49,697 bases of DNA from Amycolatopsis sp. MtRt-6 (GCF_017308975.1 NZ_JADWPD010000016.1:174687-224383), one strand, 5' to 3'; shown: positions 16,389 through 24,912, counted from the first letter of the stretch. Numbers and translations are program-made. Notes: generated by a model from the sequence alone, not told the origin.

Positions 16389-16408
16389 AACCTCGGACAT
16401 TCGAGGTT
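16389..16408. promoter_or_regulatory. inverted repeat AACCTCG-N6-CGAGGTT between divergent operons
   Basis: Seven-base perfect arms (16389-16395, 16402-16408) with a 6-base spacer, placed 72 bases before the nuclease-like gene start and 126 bases before the FHA gene start. The geometry fits a dimeric regulator site controlling the two divergent units. No cognate regulator is adjacent. Confidence 0.45.
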
Positions 16409-16533
16409 GCGCCGGCAGCCGATCCGCGTCGGTTCGGCCGCGCACACCGGGTCGCGGGGGTAGTATTCAACCCGGGAATCCGATCTTTCGCGAGCGGTCG
16501 GAATCGACATGATGAGGCAGTGGGGGGATAATT

Positions 16534-17283
16534 GTGTTCAGTATTATTGTGGTGCCCGCGGATGATGTCGGGGGACAGGTCCGGCTCGCTCCGGACGAAT
16601 CCGTGGAATTCGGCCGCGGGCACGCGGAACCGCGAGCAGGCCGCGGTCGCTGCCTGACAATCGCCCACCACGGGGTGTCGAGACGTGCGGGCACGATCTC
16701 GGCGGTGAGCACGCACTGGACCTTGACCAACCGCAGCAGGACCCAGACGTACGTCGTCGAAAACCCCGAAGGGGCGGGCGAGCACATCAAGGTCGGCCCG
16801 GGCCGGATCGAGGCACCGGTGCCGTTCGAGTTCTCCCGCATCGTGCTCCCCGCCGCCGGTGACCTGCTCGCCATCGACGTGTGGGCGCCGCGTCACGAGT
16901 ACCTCGACGAACGCGTCGAGCCCACCGGCGACCCGACCGTCGCGGCCTTCCCGCTCGATCGGAGCAAGCGGTACTTCCTCGTGCTCGTCGCCCTGTGCGA
17001 GCCCCGCCTGCGCGGCGCGCCCCACGCGCCGCTTCCCACCGCCGACCAGCTCGTCGAGCGGTTGCGCCCGGTCTGGCCGGCCGTCAACCGGGCCTCCGTG
17101 CAGTGGAACGTCGACTACCTGGCCGTGAAGACCCGCCTCAAGCCCGGGCCCGAGTCGGCGGATCCCAGCCGCCGCGTCAACGGCAAGAAGGAGTCGCTGG
17201 TGTCCCTGGCGCTGCGGTTCGACCTGGTCGGCGAGCACGATCTCGGCCGCCTGAACGCACCGCGCGAGGCCGTTCTGCGATGA
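16534..17283 (+). CDS. FHA-domain-like protein coupled to Ser/Thr kinase
   Basis: A 249-aa cytoplasmic protein. Residues ~20-85 look like a forkhead-associated domain (VEFGRGHAEP, then LTIAHHGVSRRAGTISA, THWTLTNRSRTQTYVV), which binds phosphothreonine peptides; the remaining ~160 residues are a conserved-looking alpha/beta region of unknown function. GTG 16534 follows GGGGGGA. Its stop overlaps the kinase ATG (17280-17283, ATGA), so the two are translated together and the protein is the likely phospho-substrate or docking partner of the kinase (inference). Confidence 0.85.
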   Translation: MFSIIVVPADDVGGQVRLAPDESVEFGRGHAEPRAGRGRCLTIAHHGVSRRAGTISAVSTHWTLTNRSRTQTYVVENPEGAGEHIKVGPGRIEAPVPFEFSRIVLPAAGDLLAIDVWAPRHEYLDERVEPTGDPTVAAFPLDRSKRYFLVLVALCEPRLRGAPHAPLPTADQLVERLRPVWPAVNRASVQWNVDYLAVKTRLKPGPESADPSRRVNGKKESLVSLALRFDLVGEHDLGRLNAPREAVLR

Positions 17284-18650
17284 CCGGCGGCACGCTTCCG
17301 GGGGAGCCCGTGCCGACGGCCACCGGCCTGCGGGTGGGCCGCTGGAAGGTACGCGGCGTGCTGGCCAGCGGCTCGTTCAGCAGCGTCTACACCGCGCACC
17401 GCGCGACCGAGGACACCCGTTTTCCCGACGTCGCCGCGCTGAAGATCCTGCCCACCGGCACCCACACGCCGCGCCACGCGCAGTACCTGCGTGAGCTCGC
17501 CACGGGCGAGGTGAAACTGCTGGGCAAGCTGCGCAGCCCCCGCCTGATCCGGATGTACGAGGTGGTGACGGTCGACGCCCCCGACCGTCCCGGGCTGGAC
17601 GGTGCGACCGCCGTCGTGCTGGAGCGGGCCGAGGGGTCGCTGGACACCCTGCTGACACGCCGCCTGCCGCCGCCGGCCGCGGAGGACGTCCTGGCGCAGG
17701 TGTGCGAAGGACTGCTCCACCTGCACCACGCGGGCTGGGTGCACGGAGACCTCAAGCCCGCCAACGTGCTGCTCATGAAGGACGGCACGGTGCGGCTCGC
17801 GGACTTCAACCTCGCCGCCGAGCTGGCCGGAACCCACGCCTACACTCCCGCCTTCGGCACCTTGGACTACACGCCGCCCGAGCTCGTGTGGTCCGAAGTC
17901 GGGGAGCGCGGCCGCGCCATCCGGCCGAGCACGGACATCTGGGCTTTCGGCGTCCTCGCGCACCTGGTGCTGACCGGGTCGCTTCCGCTGCCCGGCGGCA
18001 CGGCGGCGGCGCGCCGGGACGCGCTCGTGCGCTACGCGTGCGGCCGCGAGCCGCTGCGGCTTTCCCCCGACCTCCCCGAGGTGTGGCGGCCGATCGTCAC
18101 CGACTGCCTTTCCCCCACCCACGAGAAACGCGCGGCCCACGACGCTGCTTCGCTCCTGCGGCGGATCGAACGGATCACGGGTCGCGCCCGCGCTCCCCGC
18201 CTGCCACGGTTGCGTCCGCGCCGGTGGCGGCGGCCCGCCACGGTGGCCGCGGCCATCGCCACGGCGGTGCTGGTGGTCAGCGCTTACCTGGCCGGGGACG
18301 AAGGTCCGGCCTACGGGTACCACCGCTGTCCGGCCGGGTCGGTGTGCTTCTTCAGCGAGCCCAACGGGACCGGCGAGATGTGCAGCTGGACCGGCGACGA
18401 CCCCGATTGGCTCGCCGGCGAGGAGACGTGCTGGTGGACGAGGGAGCAACCGGTGCGATCGATCTTCAACAACAACCAGGAGCGGACCGAGCACCACGAC
18501 GTGGCGTACTACCGCGGCGCCGGCTTCACCCCGGTGGGCTACGACCTTTCCCGCCCCACCCGGCGCACGGGCTGCACCGGCGTGAACCAGCAAGGAAACC
18601 TGGCAGGCACCTACGCACCGTTGTCGCACCGGTGGGTCGCGCACTGCTGA
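17280..18650 (+). CDS. transmembrane Ser/Thr protein kinase with peptidase-inhibitor I36-like ectodomain
   Basis: A 456-aa protein. The kinase domain (about 20-300) shows VLASGSFSSVY, the ATP lysine in AALKIL (K55), the catalytic loop HGDLKPANVLL, and DFN (about 175-177) instead of DFG; HGD marks a non-RD kinase. A transmembrane helix (about 321-339) leads to a ~117-residue six-cysteine ectodomain beginning GYHRCPAGSVCFFSEPNGTG, resembling peptidase inhibitor family I36/beta-gamma-crystallin-like proteins. It may sense proteases or wall components outside and signal to the coupled FHA protein. ATG 17280 overlaps the FHA stop. Confidence 0.92.
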   Translation: MTGGTLPGEPVPTATGLRVGRWKVRGVLASGSFSSVYTAHRATEDTRFPDVAALKILPTGTHTPRHAQYLRELATGEVKLLGKLRSPRLIRMYEVVTVDAPDRPGLDGATAVVLERAEGSLDTLLTRRLPPPAAEDVLAQVCEGLLHLHHAGWVHGDLKPANVLLMKDGTVRLADFNLAAELAGTHAYTPAFGTLDYTPPELVWSEVGERGRAIRPSTDIWAFGVLAHLVLTGSLPLPGGTAAARRDALVRYACGREPLRLSPDLPEVWRPIVTDCLSPTHEKRAAHDAASLLRRIERITGRARAPRLPRLRPRRWRRPATVAAAIATAVLVVSAYLAGDEGPAYGYHRCPAGSVCFFSEPNGTGEMCSWTGDDPDWLAGEETCWWTREQPVRSIFNNNQERTEHHDVAYYRGAGFTPVGYDLSRPTRRTGCTGVNQQGNLAGTYAPLSHRWVAHC

Positions 18651-18651
18651 G

Positions 18652-19089
18652 TCACGCTTCCGGCAGGATTCCGGGCCGGAAGGGCTCGACACCGACAACG
18701 TGGCGAACGCGGGTCGGCTCGACGAGCATCTTGACCCGCCGCTCCCCGGCGATCCGCCATTCGAACCGGTCGGTCCCGACGTACTTCTTCGCCAGCCGGT
18801 CCATGCAGCGATCCGCCTCGTCGCCCTCGACGAACTCGACGACCCGGCCGTGAACCACGACTCGGTCGTAGGGATTGCCCGGATCCACGCACGACAGCGA
18901 CACCCGGGGATCACGGCGCAGGTTCTCTTCCTTCACGCGGCCGACCGCGGTATTGAACACGAGGTAGCCGCCCTCGACGTCAACCCACATCGGCGAGACG
19001 TGCGGCGAACCGTCCCGGTTCACCGTGGCCAGATGCCAGATGTTCGGCGCCGCCACCCTGGCCAGGACCTGCTCGCTCAACCCATCCAT
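18652..19089 (-). CDS. PPOX-class F420-dependent oxidoreductase
   Basis: A 145-aa split-barrel flavoprotein of the pyridoxamine-phosphate-oxidase-like group that usually binds F420 or FMN. Typical: HLATVNRDGSPHVSPMWVDV, YLVFNTAVGRVKEENLRRDPRVSL, PYDRVVVHGRVVE. Such enzymes reduce small quinones, biliverdin or xenobiotics. ATG 19089 with GGAGGG 6 bases upstream. Its start overlaps the end of the upstream membrane-protein gene by 13 bases, suggesting co-transcription; its stop is one base from the convergent kinase stop. Confidence 0.92.
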   Translation of the reverse strand: MDGLSEQVLARVAAPNIWHLATVNRDGSPHVSPMWVDVEGGYLVFNTAVGRVKEENLRRDPRVSLSCVDPGNPYDRVVVHGRVVEFVEGDEADRCMDRLAKKYVGTDRFEWRIAGERRVKMLVEPTRVRHVVGVEPFRPGILPEA

Positions 19090-19559
19090 GTGGCCCTCCG
19101 GCGAAGTCGTTGCTTGAAGAGCAAATACTCGGTGGTCGCCGGGCGCAGCGCCAGCACCAGGCTTGACGTCGCGGCGGCGGCCACGACCACGGGGACGGCC
19201 ACGAACGCCACAACCGCGGCCGGCGGTTCGCCGGCGTCGGACGCCACCACGGTCACGGCATGGACCAGGTAGCCCGCGCAGACCCCGAGCTCCAGCGCGG
19301 CACCGGTGATCAACGCTCCGCGGCCGGCGCCGGTGCCGAGCCGTACTCCGCCCACGATCAGCAACACCGCGGCCACCACCTGGGCGACGACCACCGTCCC
19401 GGCGAGGAGCACGAACCAGCTCGCCCCGGCCAGGACCACGCCGGCCGGCACGCTGCCGATGAGCGTCCCGGTCCCGGCCAGCACGCCGAGGACCGCGGCC
19501 CAGGTCGCCGTCCCCGGCCGCAGCCCCGCTTCGTCCAGCAACGTGTCCAGCGCGATCAT
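19077..19559 (-). CDS. four-helix membrane protein
   Basis: A 160-aa protein with four hydrophobic helices (TWAAVLGVLAGTGTLIGSV, WFVLLAGTVVVAQVVAAVLLIVG, ALELGVCAGYLVHAVTVVA, AAVVAFVAVPVVVAAAATSSLVLAL) and a basic C-terminus. Family not recognised. ATG 19559; GGAGGTGCG upstream is a good ribosome-binding site. It lies between the TetR gene and the PPOX flavoprotein gene on the same strand, overlapping the latter. Confidence 0.7.
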   Translation of the reverse strand: MIALDTLLDEAGLRPGTATWAAVLGVLAGTGTLIGSVPAGVVLAGASWFVLLAGTVVVAQVVAAVLLIVGGVRLGTGAGRGALITGAALELGVCAGYLVHAVTVVASDAGEPPAAVVAFVAVPVVVAAAATSSLVLALRPATTEYLLFKQRLRRRATWMG

Positions 19560-19621
19560 GACGCACCTCCGGCTCGGCCACCCCGCCCTCTGTATCGTCG
19601 CGTTCTTCCCGGCCGTTGCGC

Positions 19622-20434
19622 TCACCGGCGAACCGGGTGGTTCGCGAGGCCGTCGAGCAGGTGCCGCAGCCCGAAATCGAACCAGGCGTCCAGGTCCGCG
19701 TCCGCGTCCCCCGGATCGCCGTGCCGGACCGCGGCCAGCCACGGGTGGTGCCGGGCGCGGCCGGTGCTTTCCAGGCGTTTGACGGTCGCGGACCACCAGG
19801 TGCGGTACGGGGTTTCGGCGCTCCCGCGGTCGATGAGGAGGGCCATGCCCTGGATGTAGGCGCTGAGGGTGAGGTACGCCGCGAACGCGTCGCCGGGGTC
19901 GTACCCCGCGTCGGTCAGCGCCTCGATGGTGCGGTCGGCCATCGCCAGCACCGCGGGGCCGGTCGGTGGCCGGTTGGTGGCGAGGATCGCCAGCAGCCAC
20001 GGGTGCCCGCGGTACATCGCCCACTCGTCGCGGGCGAGCCGGTCGAGCCGGTCGCGCGGGTCGGCCGGCGCGGGGTGGTCCGGCATCCGACGGCCGACGA
20101 CGTGTTCGGCCATCGCGGCGAGCAGGTCGCTCCGGTTGCGGACGGCGCGGTAGAGGGCGTGGGCGGGCATTCCGGCGCGTTCGGCGAGGGCGCGCATGGA
20201 GACGGCGTCGAGGCCCGCGGCGTCCGCTGTTTCGACCGCGAGGCGGACCAGCCGGTCGCGTGGGTCGGCGTCGGCCACGGTGGGGGAGCCGGTCGGCCGG
20301 ACGTGCGCCGCCGCCGGGCCGTGGTCGCGCCGCCGCCGGTACGCCCGCGCCTGGCAGGCACGCGAGCAGTACCGCCGGGGCCGTCCCGGCCGCCGGCCGG
20401 GCGGCAAGGGGTGCCCGCACTCGACACACGGCAT
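19622..20434 (-). CDS. TetR-family regulator with N-terminal zinc-ribbon-like extension
   Basis: A 270-aa regulator. The first 34 residues carry CxxC-x16-CxxxC (C3, C6, C23, C27) in a basic context, a probable zinc-binding module like those found at the start of some actinomycete proteins. A TetR HTH follows (about 58-105, VSMRALAERAGMPAHALYRAV) and then a TetR C-terminal ligand domain (WAMYRGHPWLLAILATNRPP onward). It is divergent from a Tat-exported flavin oxidase gene with a palindrome between them, which suggests it controls that gene and possibly itself. Confidence 0.9.
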   Translation of the reverse strand: MPCVECGHPLPPGRRPGRPRRYCSRACQARAYRRRRDHGPAAAHVRPTGSPTVADADPRDRLVRLAVETADAAGLDAVSMRALAERAGMPAHALYRAVRNRSDLLAAMAEHVVGRRMPDHPAPADPRDRLDRLARDEWAMYRGHPWLLAILATNRPPTGPAVLAMADRTIEALTDAGYDPGDAFAAYLTLSAYIQGMALLIDRGSAETPYRTWWSATVKRLESTGRARHHPWLAAVRHGDPGDADADLDAWFDFGLRHLLDGLANHPVRR

Positions 20435-20450
20435 CGCCCGGCTCCCTTTT

Positions 20451-20472
20451 CGTCACGACATCTCGTGTGACG
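20451..20472. promoter_or_regulatory. TetR operator candidate CGTCAC-N10-GTGACG
   Basis: Inverted repeat CGTCAC (20451-20456) and GTGACG (20467-20472), with partial symmetry continuing inward. It sits 17 bases from the TetR start and 44 bases from the flavin oxidase start, a typical place for a shared TetR operator. Confidence 0.55.
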
Positions 20473-20515
20473 AATCTACTCGTCGGCGGCCGGGCGCGAC
20501 CCGCATGCTGCGGGC

Positions 20516-22057
20516 ATGAGCGAGCACAGCCGCAGGAACCTGTTCCGGGCCGGCGCGGTGGCGTCCGTCGCCGCCCTCCAGCCGGCACCGGCACTGGCGC
20601 ACGCCGCGCGCGTCGGCTGCGCGCCACCGCTCGGTCCGGTCCGCGTGCATCCCGGCGATCCGCGGTACGAGGACCTGGTGCGCCGCGGCAACCGCCGCTT
20701 CGTGGGCACCCCCGACGAGGTCCGCGTGGTCGGCTCGACCCAGCAGGTCGTCGAGGCCGTCCGGGAGGCGGTCCGCTCCCGGCGCCGGGTGGCGGTGCGC
20801 TCGGGCGGGCACGGGTTCGAGGGGTTCGTCGACGACCCCGGGGTCCGCGTGGTGATCGACCTGTCCGGCCTGACCGGGGTGTACTTCGACCCGCGGCGTT
20901 CGGCGTTCGCGGTCGAAGCGGGTGCCACGCTCGGTGAGGTGTACCGCCGGCTGTACCTCGGCTGGGGCGTCACGATCCCGGGTGGTTCGTGCCCCGGCGT
21001 CGGCGTCGGCGGGCACATCGCGGGCGGCGGCTACGGGCGGTTGTCGCGGCTGCACGGGCTGGCGGCCGACTTCCTGCACGCGATCGAGATCGTCGTGGTC
21101 ACCGCGGCCGGTGACGTGCGCGCGGTGGTCGCCTCGCGGGAGCCCGCGGACCCGCACCGGGAGCTGTGGTGGGCGCACACCGGAGGCGGCGGGGGCAACT
21201 TCGGCGTGGTCACCCGGTACTGGTTCCGGTCGCTGCCCCAGCCGCCCGCCCGGGTGGTGAACTTCACGGTCACCTGGCCGTGGGCGGGCATGGACGAGCG
21301 GGATTTCCACCGGCTCGCCGGCAACTTCGGCACCTGGTGCGAGCGCCACAGCGCGCCCGGCGCGCCGCAAGCGCGGCTTTACAGCGAACTCGTGCTCACC
21401 TCGCGGTCCGCGGGCGCCCACCTGCTGACCGGCCAGGTCCCCGGCGACGCCGGACCGCTGCTGGACGAGCACGTCACCGCCGTCGGCGCAGGCGTCGGCG
21501 TCACCCCGGTCCGGTCCCAGGAGACGCTGCCCTGGCTGGCCGCGACGCTGGGGAAGGACAGCGACGACGGCAAAGGCTGGCGGCTGAAGGTCAAGTCCGC
21601 CTTCCACCGCACGGGCCTGACCGGCCGGCAGCTGGCGGCCGCGTACCACCACCTCGCCCTCGTCGGCGATGACGCGCCGGCCAGGTCAATGAGCCTCAAC
21701 ACCTACGGTGGCGCGATCAACTCCGTGCCGCCCGCCGCCACCGCGACCGCCCGGCGTGACGCGACGATGCTGCTCTTCTACCTCACCGGCTGGACCGACC
21801 CCGCCGAGGACGACCGGCACTTGGGCCGGCTTCGCGAGTTCTACCGCGACATGTACGCGGACACCCACGGCGTGCCGGCGGGCGGCGCCTACATCAACTA
21901 CCCGGACGTCGACCTCGCCGACCCGGCCTGGAACCGGTCCGGCCGGCCGTGGTCCGCCCTCTACTACGGCGACCGCTATGCCCGGCTGCAGGCGGTCAAG
22001 GCGCACTGGGACCCGCGGGACGTGTTCCGGCACGCGCTTTCGGTCCGCCGGGCGTGA
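20516..22057 (+). CDS. Tat-exported bicovalent FAD-dependent oxidase (BBE family)
   Basis: A 513-aa VAO/PCMH-type flavoprotein with a berberine-bridge C-terminus. The N-terminus SRRNLFRAG is a twin-arginine signal. His99 (RSGGHGFEG) and Cys159 (GGSCPGVGVGGHIAGGG) are the expected 8-alpha-histidyl and 6-S-cysteinyl FAD attachment sites, so the flavin is probably doubly linked. The C-terminal GGAYINYPDVDL and LYYGDRYARLQAVKAHWDP are the BBE motif. Family members oxidise alcohols, sugars or alkaloid-like compounds and release peroxide. Divergent from a TetR gene. Confidence 0.93.
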   Translation: MSEHSRRNLFRAGAVASVAALQPAPALAHAARVGCAPPLGPVRVHPGDPRYEDLVRRGNRRFVGTPDEVRVVGSTQQVVEAVREAVRSRRRVAVRSGGHGFEGFVDDPGVRVVIDLSGLTGVYFDPRRSAFAVEAGATLGEVYRRLYLGWGVTIPGGSCPGVGVGGHIAGGGYGRLSRLHGLAADFLHAIEIVVVTAAGDVRAVVASREPADPHRELWWAHTGGGGGNFGVVTRYWFRSLPQPPARVVNFTVTWPWAGMDERDFHRLAGNFGTWCERHSAPGAPQARLYSELVLTSRSAGAHLLTGQVPGDAGPLLDEHVTAVGAGVGVTPVRSQETLPWLAATLGKDSDDGKGWRLKVKSAFHRTGLTGRQLAAAYHHLALVGDDAPARSMSLNTYGGAINSVPPAATATARRDATMLLFYLTGWTDPAEDDRHLGRLREFYRDMYADTHGVPAGGAYINYPDVDLADPAWNRSGRPWSALYYGDRYARLQAVKAHWDPRDVFRHALSVRRA

Positions 22058-22064
22058 GGGCTGG

Positions 22065-22295
22065 TCACCGGTCCGGCACGGAGTCCGGCACCGCGCGGGC
22101 GTGCGGAAGCGTGGCGACGCCGGAACCGTCGATGCCGTCGCGCTCGAGCCGGCGGCGGCAGTCGAAATCACCGCCCGCGATCACCTCCGGCGTGTGCTCG
22201 ATCCGGGTCGACGGCCGCAGACCGAGCCGGATCAGCCAGGGCGCGATGACTCCGAGCAGTACCGCCAGAGCGGAACCGAAGGGGCCACCACGCAC
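22065..22295 (-). CDS. small hypothetical membrane protein
   Basis: A 76-aa frame starting with GTG. Nearly every third codon position is G or C, so coding is likely despite the size. Residues 6-26 (FGSALAVLLGVIAPWLIRLGL) form one hydrophobic helix and the rest is polar. No clear ribosome-binding site and no family known; it may be the remaining part of a once longer gene. Convergent with the flavin oxidase gene, 7 bases apart. Confidence 0.45.
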   Translation of the reverse strand: MRGGPFGSALAVLLGVIAPWLIRLGLRPSTRIEHTPEVIAGGDFDCRRRLERDGIDGSGVATLPHARAVPDSVPDR

Positions 22296-22416
22296 CCGCC
22301 GGACGTCCCTGCCGTTATGGTCGCCGACGGCGGACGCCGCGGCTTGCTACGTGGCATTGCGTCAGAACCGCCGGCAAATTCACGAGCCCCTTCATCAGTT
22401 TGCCGTAGTGCGTCAC

Positions 22417-22461
22417 CCGAATGCCATTCGGTTGACCTGGTTTGCGTATGTGCCCTATTTT
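22417..22461 (+). promoter_or_regulatory. promoter with adjacent palindrome CCGAATG-C-CATTCGG
   Basis: A perfect palindrome at 22417-22431 directly abuts a sigma70-like promoter, TTGACC (22432-22437) and TATTTT (22456-22461) with an 18-base spacer, about 110 bases before the propeller-protein start. The whole stretch 22370-22500 is AT-rich for this genome. The palindrome is well placed for a regulator site upstream of or overlapping the polymerase-binding site. Confidence 0.45.
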
Positions 22462-22571
22462 GAAAGAAATATTCGTAGATCGCATTTGGTAACATGTCCG
22501 ATGCGTGCCGCGACTCCTGATGGGCATCCACGACGACGTGGGCGTCTGTATTATTCGGGAGGGACTTAGCG

Positions 22572-24857
22572 ATGAGTCAACGACCTCGAAGATCTGTTCG
22601 TGCGGTCAACGTTCTGGCGCTGACCGCCGCGCTTGTGGTGACGCAACTGCCCGGTATCGCCGCAGCTGCGCCGGTCGCGGGAAAGAACGTGCTCTATACG
22701 ACGGACGCCGATTTCGACAACGGGGTCCTGCAGGACGTCAATCACGACGCCCCCAACAACAACCAGTTGCAGCTCAACAAGTCGACGGTGTTCTTCCCGT
22801 ACGTCAATGTCGCGGCTTCGGCCAGGGGGACAATGGTTCGCATCGACGTCAACACCGGCGCGATCGTCGGGGAATGGACATCGGCGCCCAGTGGCCGCGG
22901 GCTCAACCCGTCCCGCACGACGGTCGACAAGTTCGGCAATACCTGGTTGTCGAACCGCAACGAAAGCGCCGGCGGAAAAGGCTCCGTGACCAGGATCGGC
23001 GTGATTCAGGGCGGCACGCGCAGCAATGCCGACGGCACGCCGAATCCGGTCGGCGACTACCTCAAGGGCCCATTCGGGTACAACACCTGTGAGGACCGGG
23101 ACCTGGACGGCTTGTACGCCACCACCCGTGGTCTCGGCGACATCCGGCCATGGACCAACGCCGGTGGTGTCGACGACAACGGCGGCGTCAGCACGGCGGC
23201 CGACGAATGCATCATCAACTACACCCGGGTCACCGGCACGAACACCAGGACGGTCGCCGTCGACGCCAACAACGACCTGTGGACCGGCGGCGCCGACAAC
23301 GATCACGAAAAGCTGATGGGAACGTCCGGGGATCCCGTGGCGGGTTCCCAGATCAACTTCGGCTGCGGCGGGTACGGCGGACTGATCGACAAGGCGGGCA
23401 CGCTGTGGTCCGCGCGCTTCGGCAACAACCTGCTGCGCTACGAACCGGGTACCGGCGCCGGTGCCTGTCTCGGCACCTCGCACGGTGACTACGGGCTCGG
23501 CATGGACCCGAACACCGGCGAGATCTGGCACTCCACCGTCGACCGGTCCGCAGTGGTCAAGATGTCGCCGGCGGGCACCGTGCTGGGTACTTTCCCGCAC
23601 GGCAACCAGTACGCACAGGGTGTCGCCGTGGACAAGGCCGGGAACGTGTGGGTCGCGCATTCGATACTCGGGGCGCAGACCACGGTCGGGCATCTGCGCA
23701 CCGACGGTACTTTTGTGGGCAACGTGACGCTGCCCGGCGGTGCCGGCCCGACCGGCGTCGCGGTGGACAGCAACGGCAAGGTGTGGGTCACGAACCTCAA
23801 CACCGACAACGCCCAGCGTATCGACCCGGCCGCCGGGCCGATCGGCGGTGGCGGGTTCCCGGTCGGCGCGGTCGACCTGACCGTCGACCTCGGTGCGGGC
23901 GCGGGTCCGTACAACTACAGCGACATGACCGGGTCCGTGCTCGGTGAGATCACCGCGCCGCAGGGCACCTGGTCCGTCGTCCAGGACGGCGGCGTCGCGG
24001 GCCAGACGTGGGGCAAGATCACCTGGAACACCGAGCCGCAGGGCAGTGTCCCGGCGGGAACGGGCATCACCGTCGAGGCGCGTACCTCGGACACCGAAGC
24101 CGGGCTGGCCGCCCAGCCGTTCGCGGCGGTCGGCAATGGCGCCCAGTTCACCATGACCGGGCGCTACATCGAGGCACGTGCGACGTTGAAGGCGAGTCCC
24201 AGCGGGGCCAGCCCGATCCTGTCCGACCTGCGGATCCAGACCTCGGATCGGACCGGCGTTTTCTCTTGCCAGGCAACGGTTCTCAACCTCGCCGGGTTGA
24301 TTGTGGCCAGGGCGAACCCGGCGGACGTGCCGTGTGCCGACGATCAGCAGAACCTGGCAAACGTGAACCTGAACGCCGGTATCGTCGGTGTCCGGCTGAA
24401 CGTGCTCGAGGCCAGGACTGACCAGACACCCGACAGTCTCGCCGCATCGCCACCCGCCGCCGGTGACAACGCCTTCGCGGAGGCGAGAGTGGAGTCCTCG
24501 AAGATCACCGCCGGTGCGATCGTCCCGCTGGTGACGATCGAACTGGGCGTGATCAGGTCCACGGCGACGGCGACCTGTGTCGCCGGACCGGGTGGGCTGG
24601 TGCCGTCGCTGGCCGGTTCGTCGAGCATCGCCAGCCTGAAGATCAACGGGCTTTCGGTGGCGGTCGGCAGTGCGCCACTGACGATCCCGCTGGCGGTCGG
24701 CTCGCTGCGGCTCAACAGCACCGTGACGACCGCGACAAGCGTGACCCAGCAAGCGGTTGTGCTGGACACCCTGCTCACCGACGTGGTGATCGGCGAGGCC
24801 AAGGCCAACGTCGAAGCCACCGCGGGCCACCCCGGCGGAAGCCCCTGCCGCGTGTGA
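22572..24857 (+). CDS. secreted beta-propeller protein with choice-of-anchor P-like C-terminus
   Basis: A 761-aa exported protein. A signal peptide (1-33) precedes a Vgb/streptogramin-lyase- or NHL-like propeller (about 38-430) with repeats such as TVDKFGNTWLSNRN, TVAVDANNDLWTGG, GVAVDKAGNVWVAHS and GVAVDSNGKVWVTNL. Residues ~440-545 are a beta-rich linker (GQTWGKITWNTEPQGSVPAG). The last ~210 residues match the C-terminal domain of the lectin protein at 5748-7958 in layout (VAGPGG then SLKINGLSVAVGSAPLTIPL), the choice-of-anchor P type. Probably surface-attached; ligand unknown. ATG 22572 has GGGAGGG 8 bases upstream. Confidence 0.87.
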   Translation: MSQRPRRSVRAVNVLALTAALVVTQLPGIAAAAPVAGKNVLYTTDADFDNGVLQDVNHDAPNNNQLQLNKSTVFFPYVNVAASARGTMVRIDVNTGAIVGEWTSAPSGRGLNPSRTTVDKFGNTWLSNRNESAGGKGSVTRIGVIQGGTRSNADGTPNPVGDYLKGPFGYNTCEDRDLDGLYATTRGLGDIRPWTNAGGVDDNGGVSTAADECIINYTRVTGTNTRTVAVDANNDLWTGGADNDHEKLMGTSGDPVAGSQINFGCGGYGGLIDKAGTLWSARFGNNLLRYEPGTGAGACLGTSHGDYGLGMDPNTGEIWHSTVDRSAVVKMSPAGTVLGTFPHGNQYAQGVAVDKAGNVWVAHSILGAQTTVGHLRTDGTFVGNVTLPGGAGPTGVAVDSNGKVWVTNLNTDNAQRIDPAAGPIGGGGFPVGAVDLTVDLGAGAGPYNYSDMTGSVLGEITAPQGTWSVVQDGGVAGQTWGKITWNTEPQGSVPAGTGITVEARTSDTEAGLAAQPFAAVGNGAQFTMTGRYIEARATLKASPSGASPILSDLRIQTSDRTGVFSCQATVLNLAGLIVARANPADVPCADDQQNLANVNLNAGIVGVRLNVLEARTDQTPDSLAASPPAAGDNAFAEARVESSKITAGAIVPLVTIELGVIRSTATATCVAGPGGLVPSLAGSSSIASLKINGLSVAVGSAPLTIPLAVGSLRLNSTVTTATSVTQQAVVLDTLLTDVVIGEAKANVEATAGHPGGSPCRV

Positions 24858-24871
24858 CCCCTGACTGACCA

Positions 24872-24912
24872 GTGAGTGGTCCGGGCGGTTCTTGACCGCC
24901 CGGACCACTCAC
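24872..24912 (+). terminator. perfect 18-bp stem terminator
   Basis: GTGAGTGGTCCGGGCGGT (24872-24889) pairs perfectly with 24895-24912 around a 5-base loop (TCTTG), starting 14 bases after the propeller-protein stop. The strongest hairpin in the window. Confidence 0.92.

Noticed and set aside
22566..24908. 780-codon minus-strand open frame antisense to the propeller gene
   Set aside because: No recognisable domain; the plus strand has a signal peptide, ribosome-binding site, repeats and a terminator.
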